Source of the DNA: Antennarius striatus
Taxonomy: Eukaryota > Chordata > Actinopteri > Lophiiformes > Antennariidae
DNA: 64,000 bases
Assembly: GCF_040054535.1 (NCBI RefSeq)
Contig: NC_090789.1
Span: 948,697-1,012,696 of the forward strand
Direction of reading: 5' to 3'
A program made the position numbers and the translations under genes. A model generated the notes under the pieces. It did no database searches, was not told where the DNA came from, and saw only the letters and a program-made list of their open reading frames with translations. Below, piece after piece: positions 18,140 through 31,000 of this stretch. The first letter of the stretch is position 1. Each line of letters opens with the position of its first letter.

Positions 18140-21100
18140 GCGTGCGTGTGTGTGTGTTCACCTGTGACGTCAAGACTTGATGCTGGAATCAATCATAATC
18201 AGTTTATTTCTCTGATCAATGCTCTTCATCAGTGTATTTATTGATCTATCGATCAGTCTCTCACCTGTGAGGTCAATATGAAGCCTGGTCACAGACTCCG
18301 CCCCACCTGCTGACATCACAATAACACCTGATGACATCACGTCTACACACTGCTCTCACTAGTCGTGATGTCACAGCTCCATCAATTCGTGTTTCATTGA
18401 TTGAACAAATGACTCCTCAGTTTGTGAAGCTGATCAATCAGTAGATCAATAGATCCAATAGATCAATAATGAACATACCTGTTAGATCAGTCTGGAAATC
18501 ACTGGAGGAAACCAGTCGATCTGTCACTGAGAAGAAACCAGTGCTAATTATACATAGTACCGATACTAGTTATAGTACTGCTAGTTATAATACTGTTACT
18601 AGTTATAGTACTGTCACTAGTTTCACTTCTGCTAGTTATAGAACTGCTAAGAGTAGTGCTGTTTGGTAATATTTTTGGTAGTAGTTATATAATACTAGAG
18701 TACTGTTGGTAGTAATATTTTTGGTAGTAGTTATATAATACTAGATAGTACTGTTGGTAGTAATATTTTTGTGAGTAGTTATATAATGCTAGATAGTACT
18801 GTTGGTAGTAATATTTGTACACATTATTAAACCTGCTGTCCAACAAATGAAAAGTAAACATGCTACCTGCGTTAGCATCTGTTAGCAGAGTCAGTCTGTT
18901 TCCTGTAAAACACAAACCGTTAACCAATCACTGACATCACAGACACCGACCAATCAGATGGAAGCTAAACGTCCACCAATCAGGAAGTGTTTCTTCTCAT
19001 TAGTGGTTAGTTTGGATTGAAGTCATGGATTTAGAAACTGGAGAAGCAGTTAGTCGACATCGGGTTGGTCGTACCGTTAGAATCCGACAAGTCGCTGCCC
19101 CCTGGAGGAGAGGAGGAGTAAAAACACGACTTTTATTCTGAAACAGATAAACTCTTTCACAGTAAAGGTCTTCTAATACTTTCAGAGTAAGAGTCTCTTG
19201 TACACTGACCTCCTTGGACCTCAGGGTGGGAGGCGTGGGGGGCAGGACCGGACAGCGACGCCTGGGGGCCTGAGCTCGGAGCGCTGTGTCCTGATTGGTC
19301 CGTACCGACGTGGGCGTGATGGGGAGGATCTTCATCACCAGCAGGACACCGTGAAACGAGAACAAAGATGCCATCTGCAGCCTCTACACCGATGGATGAC
19401 CCGGGGGCCGTTTGCCTTTTAAAAATAGACCACAGGTGTTGTGGGCGGGGCCAGTACCTGCAGGCGTGTCCAGACCGATGCCGGCGTTCTGGTCGCCAAA
19501 CTGAGCTGCTGTCTCACGGGATCTGATCGCTGAAACACGGACAAGATGAGGACCGATCACTAATGATGCTAATCAATATAAAGGTGATCAATTCGGAAAA
19601 TTTAAAAACTGACAAGAAAAAAACACACCTGTAGGGTCCAGCTGAGTGGGCGGAGTCAGGAAACCTATCAGAAAAACAGGAGGTTGAATCTGTGTTCAAC
19701 AACCTCCACTTGACCTCCTGATCACACCTGGATTTACCACACCTGTACCGACCACACCTGTACCGATCACACCTGTCCTAAACACACCTGTACCGACCAC
19801 ACCTGTCCTAAACACACCTGTACCGACCACACCTGTCCTAAACACACCTGTACCGACCACACCTGTACCGATCACACCTGTACCGATCACACCTGTACTA
19901 AACACACCTGTACCGATCACACCTGTACTAAACACACCTGTACCGACCACACCTGTACCGATCACACCCTTCCTATGATGTACACACCTGGGTTGTTAAC
20001 ATCAGCTCCGAGCCCAAACGGATCACCTCCACCTGAAAACAGGAAGAACAGGAAGTCAGGAAATGGAGAGAAAGGACCGAAACAGGAAGTGGACGTGTTG
20101 ATCCGGAGCGCTCACCCATCAGGCCCAACAGGAAGTCGTGACTCGGGGTTCCTGAAAGAGAGGGCGTAGACGAATGACGTCATCCTCTGATTGGTCAGCT
20201 GGTTGGAGAGCTATTATGAGCAACAGACCTCACCTGGACACTCACCTGTGTGATCCAGGTGAGAAACTCCGCCCCCGAATGACCCCACTACACCTGAGAC
20301 AGACAGGTCGACAGACAGGTCGACAGTGATCAGGTGATCACTTCAGTGTTTAAATATTTGAGGTTACCTCCTGAAGCCCCGCCCCCGCCCACCTACCTGT
20401 CTGACTGTCTCCTCCCCCTGCTCCTCCCCCTGCTCCTCCCCCTCCGTTCAGGTGTTTCTGTCCGTTACCTGAAATATCCGCTGTGATGCGTTAATGTTGT
20501 CGTCACGTGTGAATGAGGTATCGATCAGTTGGTATTGATCAGAATAATCAATATATTTACCGCTGGAACCTGAATCCACGCCGTCAGAAGCTGGAAAACA
20601 AACAGAGGCTTGTGATTGGTCAGCCCTCGAACCCATCAGCTCTGAACCTCCTGGATTTACCTGAAAACACCTGAATGTATTGTGATCTTTACCTGGTGGA
20701 GGGGTCTGAGCAGCTGAGGAACCTGCAGGAGGAGAACATCCCATCATCGTGTCCTCACACATAAAACAGTATTGATCGATCGGCAGATATTGATTGTTGA
20801 TTTCTCACCTGTGGACTGAGAGGCTGCTGAGCCGCCTGGACCTCCGGCTGTCAGGAAACACGAAGAAGAAAAGACCAGCTGACCCATGCTTTACTCGTCA
20901 GCCAATCAGCACACAGCTGGCTTCAACCTGGTCATGTGACCTGATGAGGAGGCGTGACGACTCACCTGATGACGAGTCGCCTCCGTGACCTGATTCACAC
21001 AAGAACCAATCAGAGTTTGATATTTGAAACCGACGCCTCGTCTGAACTCCTCCCCCCTCTGCTGTTTACCTGCAGGATGTCCTGCTGTTCCATCAGCTGC

Positions 21101-23631
21101 TCCCCCCCCTGGATGACCGCCGGCGGCTGAAAGGCAACACAAAGCTTCTCCTGATGACGCGTCAACCACAGCGGGGGAAATGTTTGAACGCCTGAGGACT
21201 CACCGCTCGCGTCCTGAAGGACGGGAGAAACACCTGGAGACAAAACCACACCCACCTGGGTCACATGATTGCTTCAAAGCAAAAAAAAACAGCAATGGGA
21301 GCAGATGAGACTCCGCCCATCTGACTCCAGTTTTATTGGACTCTAGGTAACGTGATGGTGACCATCAGGACTACGTTACCCAGAAACCCTGAGGAAACAG
21401 CTGGGATCTGGTCTAGATGGCCCACCTTTCAGGTACTGCCTGTTGTCATGGAAACAGGCTAAGCTAACAGTGTTGTATACGTCGTAGCGTCATTGCTAAG
21501 CATCTCTCAATGCTACATGCAGGCACTTCCTGTTTGTCCTTGAACGTTAGCTGCAGTTTGATTGGCTCTTCCATTCTCGGCTTGTCTGAGCCTGTCAGAC
21601 TGTACTGAGGGAACAGGAACCAGGGGTGTCTGGTTTGGTTCCAGTACATTCTACTGGTCCAGATGCTTTTTTTGGATCTCAATCGATCTCAAACCCCTCT
21701 CCCCCAGCAGGGGGCGCCCCGGCCCCCGTCCCGTCCCGGTGGTAACGGGAGACGGCAGCATCACGTGTTACCAGGCGGATCCTAATCCCTCTGCGAATAC
21801 CAGCCAGTTAATCTGGATTAAACCTGAGCCCAAACCGGAACAAACAAACCCTTCAGGATGCTCGTACCCGATCGGGTGTGGGGGGGGGTTCGACTCACCT
21901 GAACCTCCGGATGTCACCGCCTCCGCCGCCGCGCCGGTGGTCTGCTGGCCGCCGGCCGCGCCTGCTGGGGGGAGGAGGGTGGAGTATCAGGTGACGGCAT
22001 GAATAACGGCAGTGTTTCCAGCAGCGGGGGGGGGGGGACTTCATCAGGACAAGAGGGTCGGCGTTGTTAAAATCTTCATCAGACGTTAAGAACACCGAGC
22101 CTCCTCATCACCTCATGCCTTTAAAAACTTTATTTAAACGTTTATGAACATTTTACGGGGGGGTTCAGCCTCTCACCCTCATCAATCACATCCTGACTCT
22201 GGGAGTCATCATCATCTGAAAGAAAAGACATCCAACATTCATTTATGGCTCGGTTTAAAGACGCTTTAGACATCAGGAAGGTTCCCCTGGTTTATTCCTC
22301 CTGTTTATTCCTGCATCTGTACTTTATTATTGATTATTGATCATGATTAGCGATGATCGTGTTTGCTGATGACTTTCATGACTTTCTTGAGTCAGATATT
22401 GATCATCAGGCAAATGGAAACCAGCAAAGTTTGTTCTTTGTTTGACTTTGAGGACACACACCTACACACACACCTACACACACACCTACACACACACCTA
22501 CACACACACCTACACACACACACACACCCACACACACACACACACACGCGTGCCTACCCTCCTCCTCCACAGACAGCTCCCCCTCCACCTCCTCCGTCAC
22601 CTCCACCTCCACCTCCTCCTCTAAAACACACAACAGGGAGGCTGAAGTCTCGTTTCTCTGCGGTCAAACCGTCGGACGAACGTTTTTTACCCTCGACAGG
22701 AGCCGTAGAAACGCTCGTCAGACCGAAGATGACCACCGACACTATCAGGAGGTTTCTGTCGGAGCAGAGCAGATCAATAGTCACTACCGATCAGCCACTT
22801 TATATTATTATGTTTAAATAGAAGCAATTATCATTAACTAATTGATTTCAAATCACAAATCAGTGACATTTAGTTTCAATCAATACAAAGAACTGACATT
22901 GATAGTAACATCATTAATAATCAATAATATTAGTCAAGTTGAAGATGAGAAGTAAAAGCAACACCAACCAAATTGAATCAATACTTTTAAATACTGCTTA
23001 ACAATACAGATCAATAAAAGTCAATATCATGTAATAGAGATCAATAACAGTCTTCAATAATTGATGCAGATATAAAATAGTAAATATCAATCAATATTGA
23101 TCAATAAGAGTCTGACTCAATGCTGATTACTATCAGCATTAACAGTAACCGTCGTTATCAATCAGCGCTGATCGATTAGTTCTGAGCAGCCAAAGACACA
23201 AAGTATGAAGCTCAAATCTGATTGGTTTGTTCAATTAATCAATACATCTGATTGGACGGATGAGCGGTCATTCAAAACGGGAAAAACAACAACTAATCCG
23301 TCCAATAAGAGAGAAGTCAAAGCAGCCAATCAGAGTGACGCTGGTGTCCAATCACTGCTGTGTAGCAGTTATATATTAGTACTAATTATTAGTACTACTG
23401 CTTGGTATTAATATTACTACAGTACTGTGACATTATTACACAGGTACACAGTATTACAGTACTGGTATTACCCCAGTTAGTTTACAGACAGTTTACTTCA
23501 TACAGATTTATTTGAAGTAGAACACAAGAAAGATACTGATGCAGTAGTAGAATTATAATTAACTAATGCAGTAGTTTATATAGAGTAATTGTACACGCAG
23601 TATCGTGATGAAGTACTCACAGTGGCAGCAT
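15405..23631 (-). CDS. Gene A: secreted starmaker-like protein made of about 28 tiny exons
   Basis: Coding exons in transcript order: 23631-23621, 22755-22691, 22620-22558, 22215-22177, 21961-21899, 21126-21070, 20989-20966, 20847-20809, 20722-20693, 20590-20561, 20480-20397, 20293-20246, 20151-20116, 20032-19988, 19664-19629, 19529-19458, 19269-19210, 19101-19075, 18902-18867, 18526-18479, 18306-18265, 18182-18162, 18084-18076, 18039-18019, 17936-17910, 17751-17716, 16114-16070, 15439-15405. Every internal exon is a multiple of three and phase 1-1, giving about 382 residues. The N-terminus MLPLNLLIVSVVIFGLTSVS is a signal peptide, followed by APVEG. Next come acidic segments (EEEVEVEVTEEVEGE, DDDDSQSQ), then Gly/Ser/Ala/Thr/Pro-rich segments (GHGGDSSSG, ASDGVDSGSSG, GGGGAGGAGGG). 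No cysteine-rich module or membrane segment is seen. The 9-nt exon and the last two exons are the least certain: other acceptors give a longer, more basic C-terminus (stop near 15268). Function inferred only by likeness to starmaker. Confidence 0.6.
16910..17660. repeat. Degenerate GT-rich repeats in gene A intron
   Basis: Diverged repetition of words such as aactgggtt, actggttta and ggtctaggttctggttt over about 700 bp. Two larger blocks, about 16960-17160 and 17320-17520, look like an ancient direct duplication (gggttgagactggtttg...gggtctaggttctgg against gggtttagactcgtttg...gggtttaggttctgg). No exon is seen in it. The 16150-16900 stretch also lacks recognisable exons. Confidence 0.5.
18101..18158. 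repeat. (GT)n microsatellite in gene A intron
   Basis: Uninterrupted GT run followed by GC/GT steps, immediately next to the 21-nt exon at 18162-18182, so on the minus strand it begins a few bases after that exon's donor. Confidence 0.85.
18590..18830. repeat. Minisatellite with tagtactgttggtagtaata units
   Basis: Three to four tandem copies of a roughly 45-bp unit (words ttggtagtagttatataat, actagatagtactg, gtaatattttt), preceded by a looser tagttatagtactg repeat from about 18560. Intronic in gene A. Confidence 0.75.
19733..19975. repeat. Minisatellite of splice-donor-like units in gene A intron
   Basis: About 24 tandem 10-bp half units (cacacctgta + ccgac/ccgat/ctaaa). On the minus strand each unit reads ACAG|GTGTG, a splice-donor-like word, and the array is open in one frame (GTGVxGTGVF). 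It lies beside the 45-nt exon at 19988-20032, whose own donor is CCAG|GTGTG. Confidence 0.85.
22448..22549. repeat. (CA)n / cctacacacaca microsatellite
   Basis: Tandem cctacacacaca 12-mers passing into a pure CA run. The array stops just beside the acidic 63-nt exon at 22558-22620. Confidence 0.85.
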
Positions 23632-23706
23632 GCTGCTGTCAGGCAGATCCCAGTTCAGCTAAAGAGATGCAGCTGAAGAGCTGCAGCTCCTCCTCCAATC
23701 ACTGCA

Positions 23707-23712
23707 TTTATA
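23707..23712 (-). promoter_or_regulatory. TATA box of gene A
   Basis: TATAAA on the minus strand within GCATATAAATGC, about 76 bp upstream of the proposed ATG at 23631. Genes B and C also have TATA elements, which suits tissue-restricted genes. Confidence 0.6.
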
Positions 23713-23729
23713 TGCACACCGAGGGGGAG

Positions 23730-25087
23730 GGGCCACGTACTACTACTGCTAATACTACTGATACTACCATTACTGGTCCTACTATTACTGCAAACACTAC
23801 TGTTACTGCAAAAACAAGTTGTGCTACAGCCCAAACTGAAGAACACATTAGTAAATACTACATGAATGCGGTAAATGTCCTGGAGTGTATCCCAGCATGC
23901 ACCAGGGGAGGGGCAGGGTTCACCTGGAGAGGTGACCTGAGGTACGACTTTCAAACCCAGTCATCACGTTTAATGATCAGAGGATGGATTCTGATTGGCT
24001 GCAGTGAGAAGAGGCACGTTTGCTGGATGGTTGAAGTTACATTTTCAGCAACCGACCAATCAGAGTTGGAGAGCGGTGATGTCATGACGTTGTCATGCTT
24101 TACTCTGATGCCGCAATGAAATCAACAATGACATGAAGGTGGACTGCAATGCATGATGGGAAGGTACTGAGTAATCAGCCGGTGGGCTCAGGTCACCTGA
24201 GACACAGGCGCTTGACGGACACCTGAGTCACCGGGGGTCCTTCTCCTCCTGAAGGGGGCATCAGTGTCGTGGGTCCAGCTCCACCGTGGCCTCCTCATCT
24301 TCCTCCATGAGCTCCTGTTGATGAGCTTCAGGCGGTCGAAGCCGCTCCTTCTGGCGGTGCCTGTTCTCCGCCCGGTGTTAGAATCCTTACTGCTGCTGGA
24401 ACAGATTATGGATCAGAACCCGAGCAGAACGTCGATCTGAACGCGACGACAGAAGAGCTGAGACGTGAAGAACATCAAGTTTAACAGAAAGCCACGAAGA
24501 AAAGTCTCCTGACATTCAACACAGACCATAATATCACCTCGACAGATCATAGTATCACTTCTACCTCCCATAGTCACCTCTACAGACCATAATAAGTCAT
24601 CCACATGCTGATGTGTGTGTGTGTTCAGGTTTAGTGAGTGTATAGAATAGAAGCTTTATTAAAGTGTTCCAGAGCTGCACAGATAAAGTTGCCTACATTC
24701 CTCTGAGCTCCCTCCATAACCTCCCCCTCCCCCCCATACTTGTTGTTGTTGTTGTGTTTTGCGTCAGTCATCCTGATTGTTTACATCACACTGGAAAATG
24801 AGACAAATAAGTTGCCCTTTGACCTTCTGTGCTTTCAGCTTCCTGCTGTTTGTGGCAATCGGGGCGGAACAGCACACACCCCCATCTCTATCAAGACGTC
24901 CTGAAACCAGAACTGATCTGGGATCAGGTCCAGAAGTGGAATTAGGGACATTTCAAGGAGTCGTCTGGTCCAGCTCGGTTCTGAATGACTGAAGTTTACC
25001 TGGATCCTGATGTCGGTCTGAAACCAAGAGCTGTGGGAGAAACCTCTTGGAACACAGAAGAGAAGGATAACGCAAATAAAAACATAG
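23730..25087. other. Spacer between gene A and the telomere-like array
   Basis: A tactactgctaatac-type repeat lies at about 23735-23820. A minus-strand candidate exon is listed separately at 24261-24377. I recognise nothing else in this stretch. Confidence 0.4.
24261..24377 (-). CDS. Possible terminal exon, unknown protein
   Basis: An open frame on the minus strand with a charged, gene-like C-terminus: HRQKERLRPPEAHQQ, then ELMEEDEEATVELDPRH and stop at 24263-24261. The frame is closed upstream by a stop just before 24377 and I find no clear acceptor or partner exon. It may be an isolated last exon or a relic of a gene interrupted by the adjacent array. Family not recognised. Confidence 0.2.
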   Translation of the reverse strand, partial: HRAENRHRQKERLRPPEAHQQELMEEDEEATVELDPRH

Positions 25088-28000
25088 AACCCTAAACCTA
25101 AGACCAACTTTGACCCTAACCCGTAACATGAATCCGTAACCCCAAAATTAACACTAACCTTAATACTAACCTTAACCCTAAAAATAGCCTTAAACCTAAC
25201 TCTTATCCTGAGCGTAACTCCAATGCTTTACTTAACCCTAACCCTAACCTTAAACGTGATCGTACAACTAAACCAGATCGCAGCTCAAAACCCACCCGTA
25301 ACATTAACCCTAAACTTACCCCTAGCCCTACCCCTAACCAAAAACCTTACGCCAACCATAACCTTAAACTAACTCAACCTTGACCTCACACTTAATTCAA
25401 GCCTTAACCCTGTCCCTAACCCTCATTCTTACCCCTGACCCTAACACTATCCATGAACCTAACCTCCACCCTACCTCTAACCCCAACCCTAACATGAACC
25501 TTAACCCCAACCCTAACCCTAACCCCCACTGTGACCCTAAACGTTACCCTAAACCTAAGCATAACCCTGACCCTTTTACTAACCTTAACCGCAACCCTTA
25601 CCCTAACCCTAAATCTTACCCTAACCCTTAACCTAACCCTAATCATAACCCTAATCCCAATCCTAACCCTAACCCTTACCCTAACCCTGATTCCAAAACC
25701 TAACTCTAGCCTAAGATAACCCTAACCTAACCCAAACCTAACCCTAAACTAACCCCTAACCTATCCTGAATCCAACCCTAACGTAACCCTAACCCCAATG
25801 CTAATCCTAACCCTAACCTAAACCGAAGCGAAATCCTAACTCTAACCTAACCCAACCCTAACCCTAGCCTTAAACGTAAGCAAAAGCCCAACCCTAACCT
25901 TAACCTAAGCCTAAACCTAAGCAAAATCCCAACCCTGACCCCAACCTGAACCTTAAACTAACTCAAACACTAACGCTATCCTGAATTCAACCCTAACCTA
26001 ACCCTAACGCTAATCCTAACCCTAACCTAACCCTAACCCTAAACTAACCATAACCCTAATCCTATCGTGAATCCAACCCTAACCTAACCCAAGCAAAATC
26101 CCAACCCTAACCCTAACCGAACCCCAACCCTAACCCTAACCTAAACCTAAACAAATCCCTACCCTAACCCTGACCCCAACCCTAACCCTAAACTAACCCT
26201 AACCCCATTCAGAATCCAACCATAATTTAACCCTAACCTCAACCCTAATCCCAATCCTAACCCTTACCCTAACCCTAACCTAAGCAAAATCCCAACCCTA
26301 ACCTAAGCCCAACCCTAACCTAACCCTAACCCAAACGCTAATCCAACCCTAACCTAACCCTAACCCGAAACAAACCCTAATCCTAACCCTATCCTGAATC
26401 CAAACCTAACCCTAACCCAAACGCTAATCCTAACCCTAAACTAACCCTAACCTTAATCCTATCGTGAATCCAACCCTAACCTAACCCTAACCTAAACCCA
26501 AGCAAAATCCCAACCCTAACCCTAACCAAACCCCAACCCTAACCCTAACCTAAACCTAAACAAAATCCCTACCCTAACCCTAAACTAACCCTAACCCCAT
26601 TCATAATCCAACCATAATTTAACCCTAACCTCAACCCTAATCCCAATCCTAACCCTAACCCTAACCCTTACCCTAACCCTGACCCCAACCCTAACAATAA
26701 ACTAACCCCAACCCTAACCATATCCTGAGTCCAACCCTAACCTAAACCTAATCTCAACGCTAATCCTAACCCTTACGAAACGCTGACCTAACCCATACCC
26801 TAACCCTAACCTAAATCTAAGTAAAATCCCAACCCTAACCCTAACCTAAGCCCAACCCTAACCTTAACCTAAACCTAAGCAAAATCCCAACCCTAACCTA
26901 AACCCTAACCCTAACCTAACCCTAACCCAAACGCTAATCCAACCCTAACCTAACCCTAACCCGAAACTAACCCTAACCCTAACCCTATCCTAAATCTAAC
27001 CCTAACCTGACCCTAACCTAAACCTGAGCAAAATCCCAACCCTGACCCTGACCTAAGCCCAACCCTAACCCTAATTTAACCCTAACCCAAACGCTAATCC
27101 AACCCTAACCTAACCCTAACCCAAAAGTAACCCCAACCCTAACCCTAACCCTATCCTGAATCTAACCCTAACCTAAACCTAAGCAAAATCCCAACCCTAA
27201 CCTAAGCCTAATCTCAACGCTAATCCTAACCCTAACCTAAATCTAAGTAAAATCCCAACCCTAACCCTATCCTAAACCCAACCTAACCCTAGCCTAAACC
27301 TAAACAAAATTCCAACCCTAACCCTGACTCCAACGCTAACCCCTAAACTAACCCTATCCTGAATCCAACCCTAACCTAAGCCTAACCTCAACGTTAATCC
27401 TAACCCTAACCTAAAGCTAACCTAACCCCAACCCTAACCCTAACCTAAACCAAAGCAAAATCCCAACCCTAACCCTAACCTAAACCTAAGCAAAATCCCA
27501 ACCCTAACCCTGACCCCAACCCTAACCCTAAACTAACCCCAACACTAACCCTAAACTGAATCCAACCCTAACCTAACCCTAACCCAAACGCTAATCCAAC
27601 CCTAACCCCACCCTAACCCTAACTTGAAACTAACCCCAACCCTAACCCTATCCTGAATCCAACCCTAACCTAAACCTAAGCAAAATCCCAACCCTAACCA
27701 TAACCTAAACCTAAGCAAAATCCCAACCCTAACCCTGACCCCAACCCCAGTTTAGGATTAGGGTTAGGTTAGGATTAGGGTTGGCGTTAGTTTCAGTTGG
27801 GGTTAGGGTTAGGTTTGGAGTTGGGTCAGGGTTAGGGTTGGGTTAGGGTTAAGGTTGGGATTTTGGTTAGGTTTAGGTTAGGGTTAGAGTTAGGTTAGGT
27901 TATGGTTATGGTTGGGTTGGGGTTAGGTTAGGGTTGGGTTAGGGTTGGGTTAGGGTTAGGGTTGGAATTAGGTTAGGGTTAGGGGTGGCGTTAGTTTCAG

Positions 28001-31000
28001 GTTGGGGTTATGGTTGGGTTAGGGTTAGGGTAGGAGTTGGGTAGGAGTAGGGTTAGGGTTGGGATTTTGGTTAGGTTAGGGTTAGGGTTGGGGTTAGTTT
28101 CAGGTTGGGGTTAGGTTTACGTTAGGGTTGGGGTTAGGGTTGGGATTTTGTTTAGGTTAAGGTTAGGGTTGGGATTAGCGTTGAGGTTAGGGTTAGGGTT
28201 GGGGTTATTTTAGGGTTAGGGTTGGGGTTGAGGTCAGGGTTGGGATTTTGTTTAGGTTTAGGTTAAGGTTAGGTTGGTCTTAGGATAGGGTTAGGGTTGG
28301 TATTTTGCTAAGGTTTAGGTTAGGGTTGTGGTTAGTTTAGGGTAAGGGTTGGGGTCAGGGTTAGGGTTGGGATTTTGTTTAGGTTTAGGTTAGGGTTAGG
28401 GTTGGACTTAGGTTAAGGTTAGGGTTGGGATTTTGCTAAGGTTTAGGGTACGGTTGGGGTTACGTTAGCGTTAGGTCAGGGTTAGGATTAGCGTTGAGGT
28501 TAGGGTTAGGGTTGGGTTTAGTTTAGGGTTAGGTGTGGGATTTTGCTTAGATTTAGGTTAGTTTTAGGTTAGGGTTGGATTCAGGATAGGGTTAGGGTTG
28601 GACTGTAACCCTAACCTAACTCCAACCCTGACCTAAACATAACCAAAATCCCAACCTTAACCCTAACCCAACCCTAACCCTAAACCTAACCCTAACCCTA
28701 ACCTAACCAAAATCACAACCCTAACCTAACCAAAATCCCAACCCTAACCCAAACCTAACCCTAACCCGAAACTAACGCCAACCCTAACCCTGACCTAACT
28801 CCAACCCTAACCCAACCCTAACCATAATCCCCAACCTGAAACCAATGCCAACCCTAACCCTAAACTCACTCTAACCCTAACCCTACCCTACTCCTACCCA
28901 ACTCCTACCCTAACCCTCACCATACCTGAAAATAACGCTAACCCTAACCTAACCAAAATCCCAACCCTAACACTAACCCTAACCCTTACCTAATACCAAC
29001 CCTAACCCTAACCTCAACCTAACAAAAATCCCAACCCTAACCCTAACCCTAAACCTTACCCTAAACCCAACTCTAACCTAACCCTAACGCAAATCCTAAC
29101 CCTAACCCTATCACGAATCAAACCTAACCAAAATCCCAACCCTGACCCTAACCTAAACCCAACCCTAACCCTAATTTAACCCTAACCCAAACGCTAATCC
29201 AACCCTAACCTAACCCTAACCCGAAACTAACCCCAAGCCTAACCCTATCCTGAATCCAACCCTAACATAACCCTAACCTAAATTTAGGCAAAATCCCAAC
29301 CCTAACCCTAACCTAAGCAAAATCCCAACCCTAACCCTATCCTAAACCCAACCTAACCGTAACCTAAACAAAATCCCAACCCTGACCCCAACCCCAACCA
29401 TACCCCTAAAATAACCCCAACCCTAACCCTAACGCTAATCCCAACCCTAACCTTGACCTAAACCTAACCCTAACCTAAACCTAAACAAAATCCGAACCCT
29501 AACCCTAACCTAAACCTAACCCCAACCTGAAACTAACCCCAAACCTGAATCCAACCCTAACCTAACCCTAACCCAAACGCTAATCCAACCCTAACCCCAC
29601 CCTAACCCTAACTTGAAACTAACCCTAACCTAACCAAAATCCCAACCCTAACCCTAACCTAATCCCACCCCTAACCCTAACCCAAGCAAAATCCCAACCC
29701 TAACCCTAACTTTTCCCAACCCTAACCTAAACCTAAGCAAAATCTCAACCCTAACGCTATCCTAAGCCCAACCTAACCCTAACGTAAACCTAAACAAAAT
29801 CCCAACCCTGACCCCAACCCCAACCCTAACCCTAAAATAACCCCAACCCTAACCCTAACCTCAACGCTAATCCCAACCCTAACCTTAACCTAAACCTAAC
29901 CCTAACCTAAACCTAAACAAAATCCCAACCCTTACCCTAACCTAAACCTAACCCCAACCTGAAACTAACCCCAACCCTAACCCTAACCTAACCAAAATCC
30001 CAACCCTAACCCTAACCTTACTCCTACCCAACTCCTACCCTAACCCTAACCCAACCATTACCCCAACCTGAAACTAACGCCAACCCTAACCCTAACCTAA
30101 TTCCAACCCTAACCCTAACCCAACCCTAACCCTAACCTGAAACTAATGCCAACCCTAACCCTAACCAAAATCCCAACCCTAACCCTAACCCCAACCCTAA
30201 CCTAACCAAAATCCCAACCCTAACCCTAACCTTACTCCTACCCAACTCCTACCCTAACCCTAACCCAACCATAACCCCAACCTGAAACTAACGCCAACCA
30301 TAACCCTAACCTAATTCCAACCCTAACCCAACCCTAACCCTAACCTGAAACTAACGCCAACCCTAACCCTAACCAAAATCCCAACCTTAACCTTAACCCC
30401 AACCCTAACTTAACCAAAATCCCAACCCTAACCCTAACCTTACTCCTATCCAACTCCTACCCTAACCCTAACCCAACCATAACCCCAACCTGAAAGTAAC
30501 GCCAACCCTAACCCGTACCTTACTATACCTAACCCAACCCTAACCCTAACCTGAAACTAATGCCAACCCTAACCCTAACCAAAGTCCCAACCCTAACCTT
30601 AACCCCAACCCTAACCTAACCAAAATCCCAACCATAACCCTAACCTTACTCCTACCCAACTCCTACCCTAACCCAGCCATTACCCCAACCTGAAACTAAC
30701 GCCAACCCTAACCCTAACCTAATTCCAACCCTAACCAAACCCTAACCCTAACCTGAAACTAACGCCAACGCTAACCCCAACCAAAATCCCAACCCTAATC
30801 CTAACCCCAACCCTAACCAAACCAAAATCCCAACCCTAACCCTAACCTAACCCAACCTTGACCCCAACCTGAAACTAACGCCAACCCTAACCCTAACCTA
30901 ATTCCAACCCTAACCCTAACCCAACCCTAACCCTAACCTGAAACTAATGCCAACCCTAACCCTAACCAAAATCGCAACCCTAACCCTAACCCCAACCCTA

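Noticed and set aside
21204-21213. 10-nt candidate micro-exon of gene A
   Set aside because: It has AG and GT borders but its length would break the phase 1-1 rule kept by all neighbours.
25380-25719. Thr/Leu/Asn/Pro frames on both strands
   Set aside because: Translations of telomere-like repeats.
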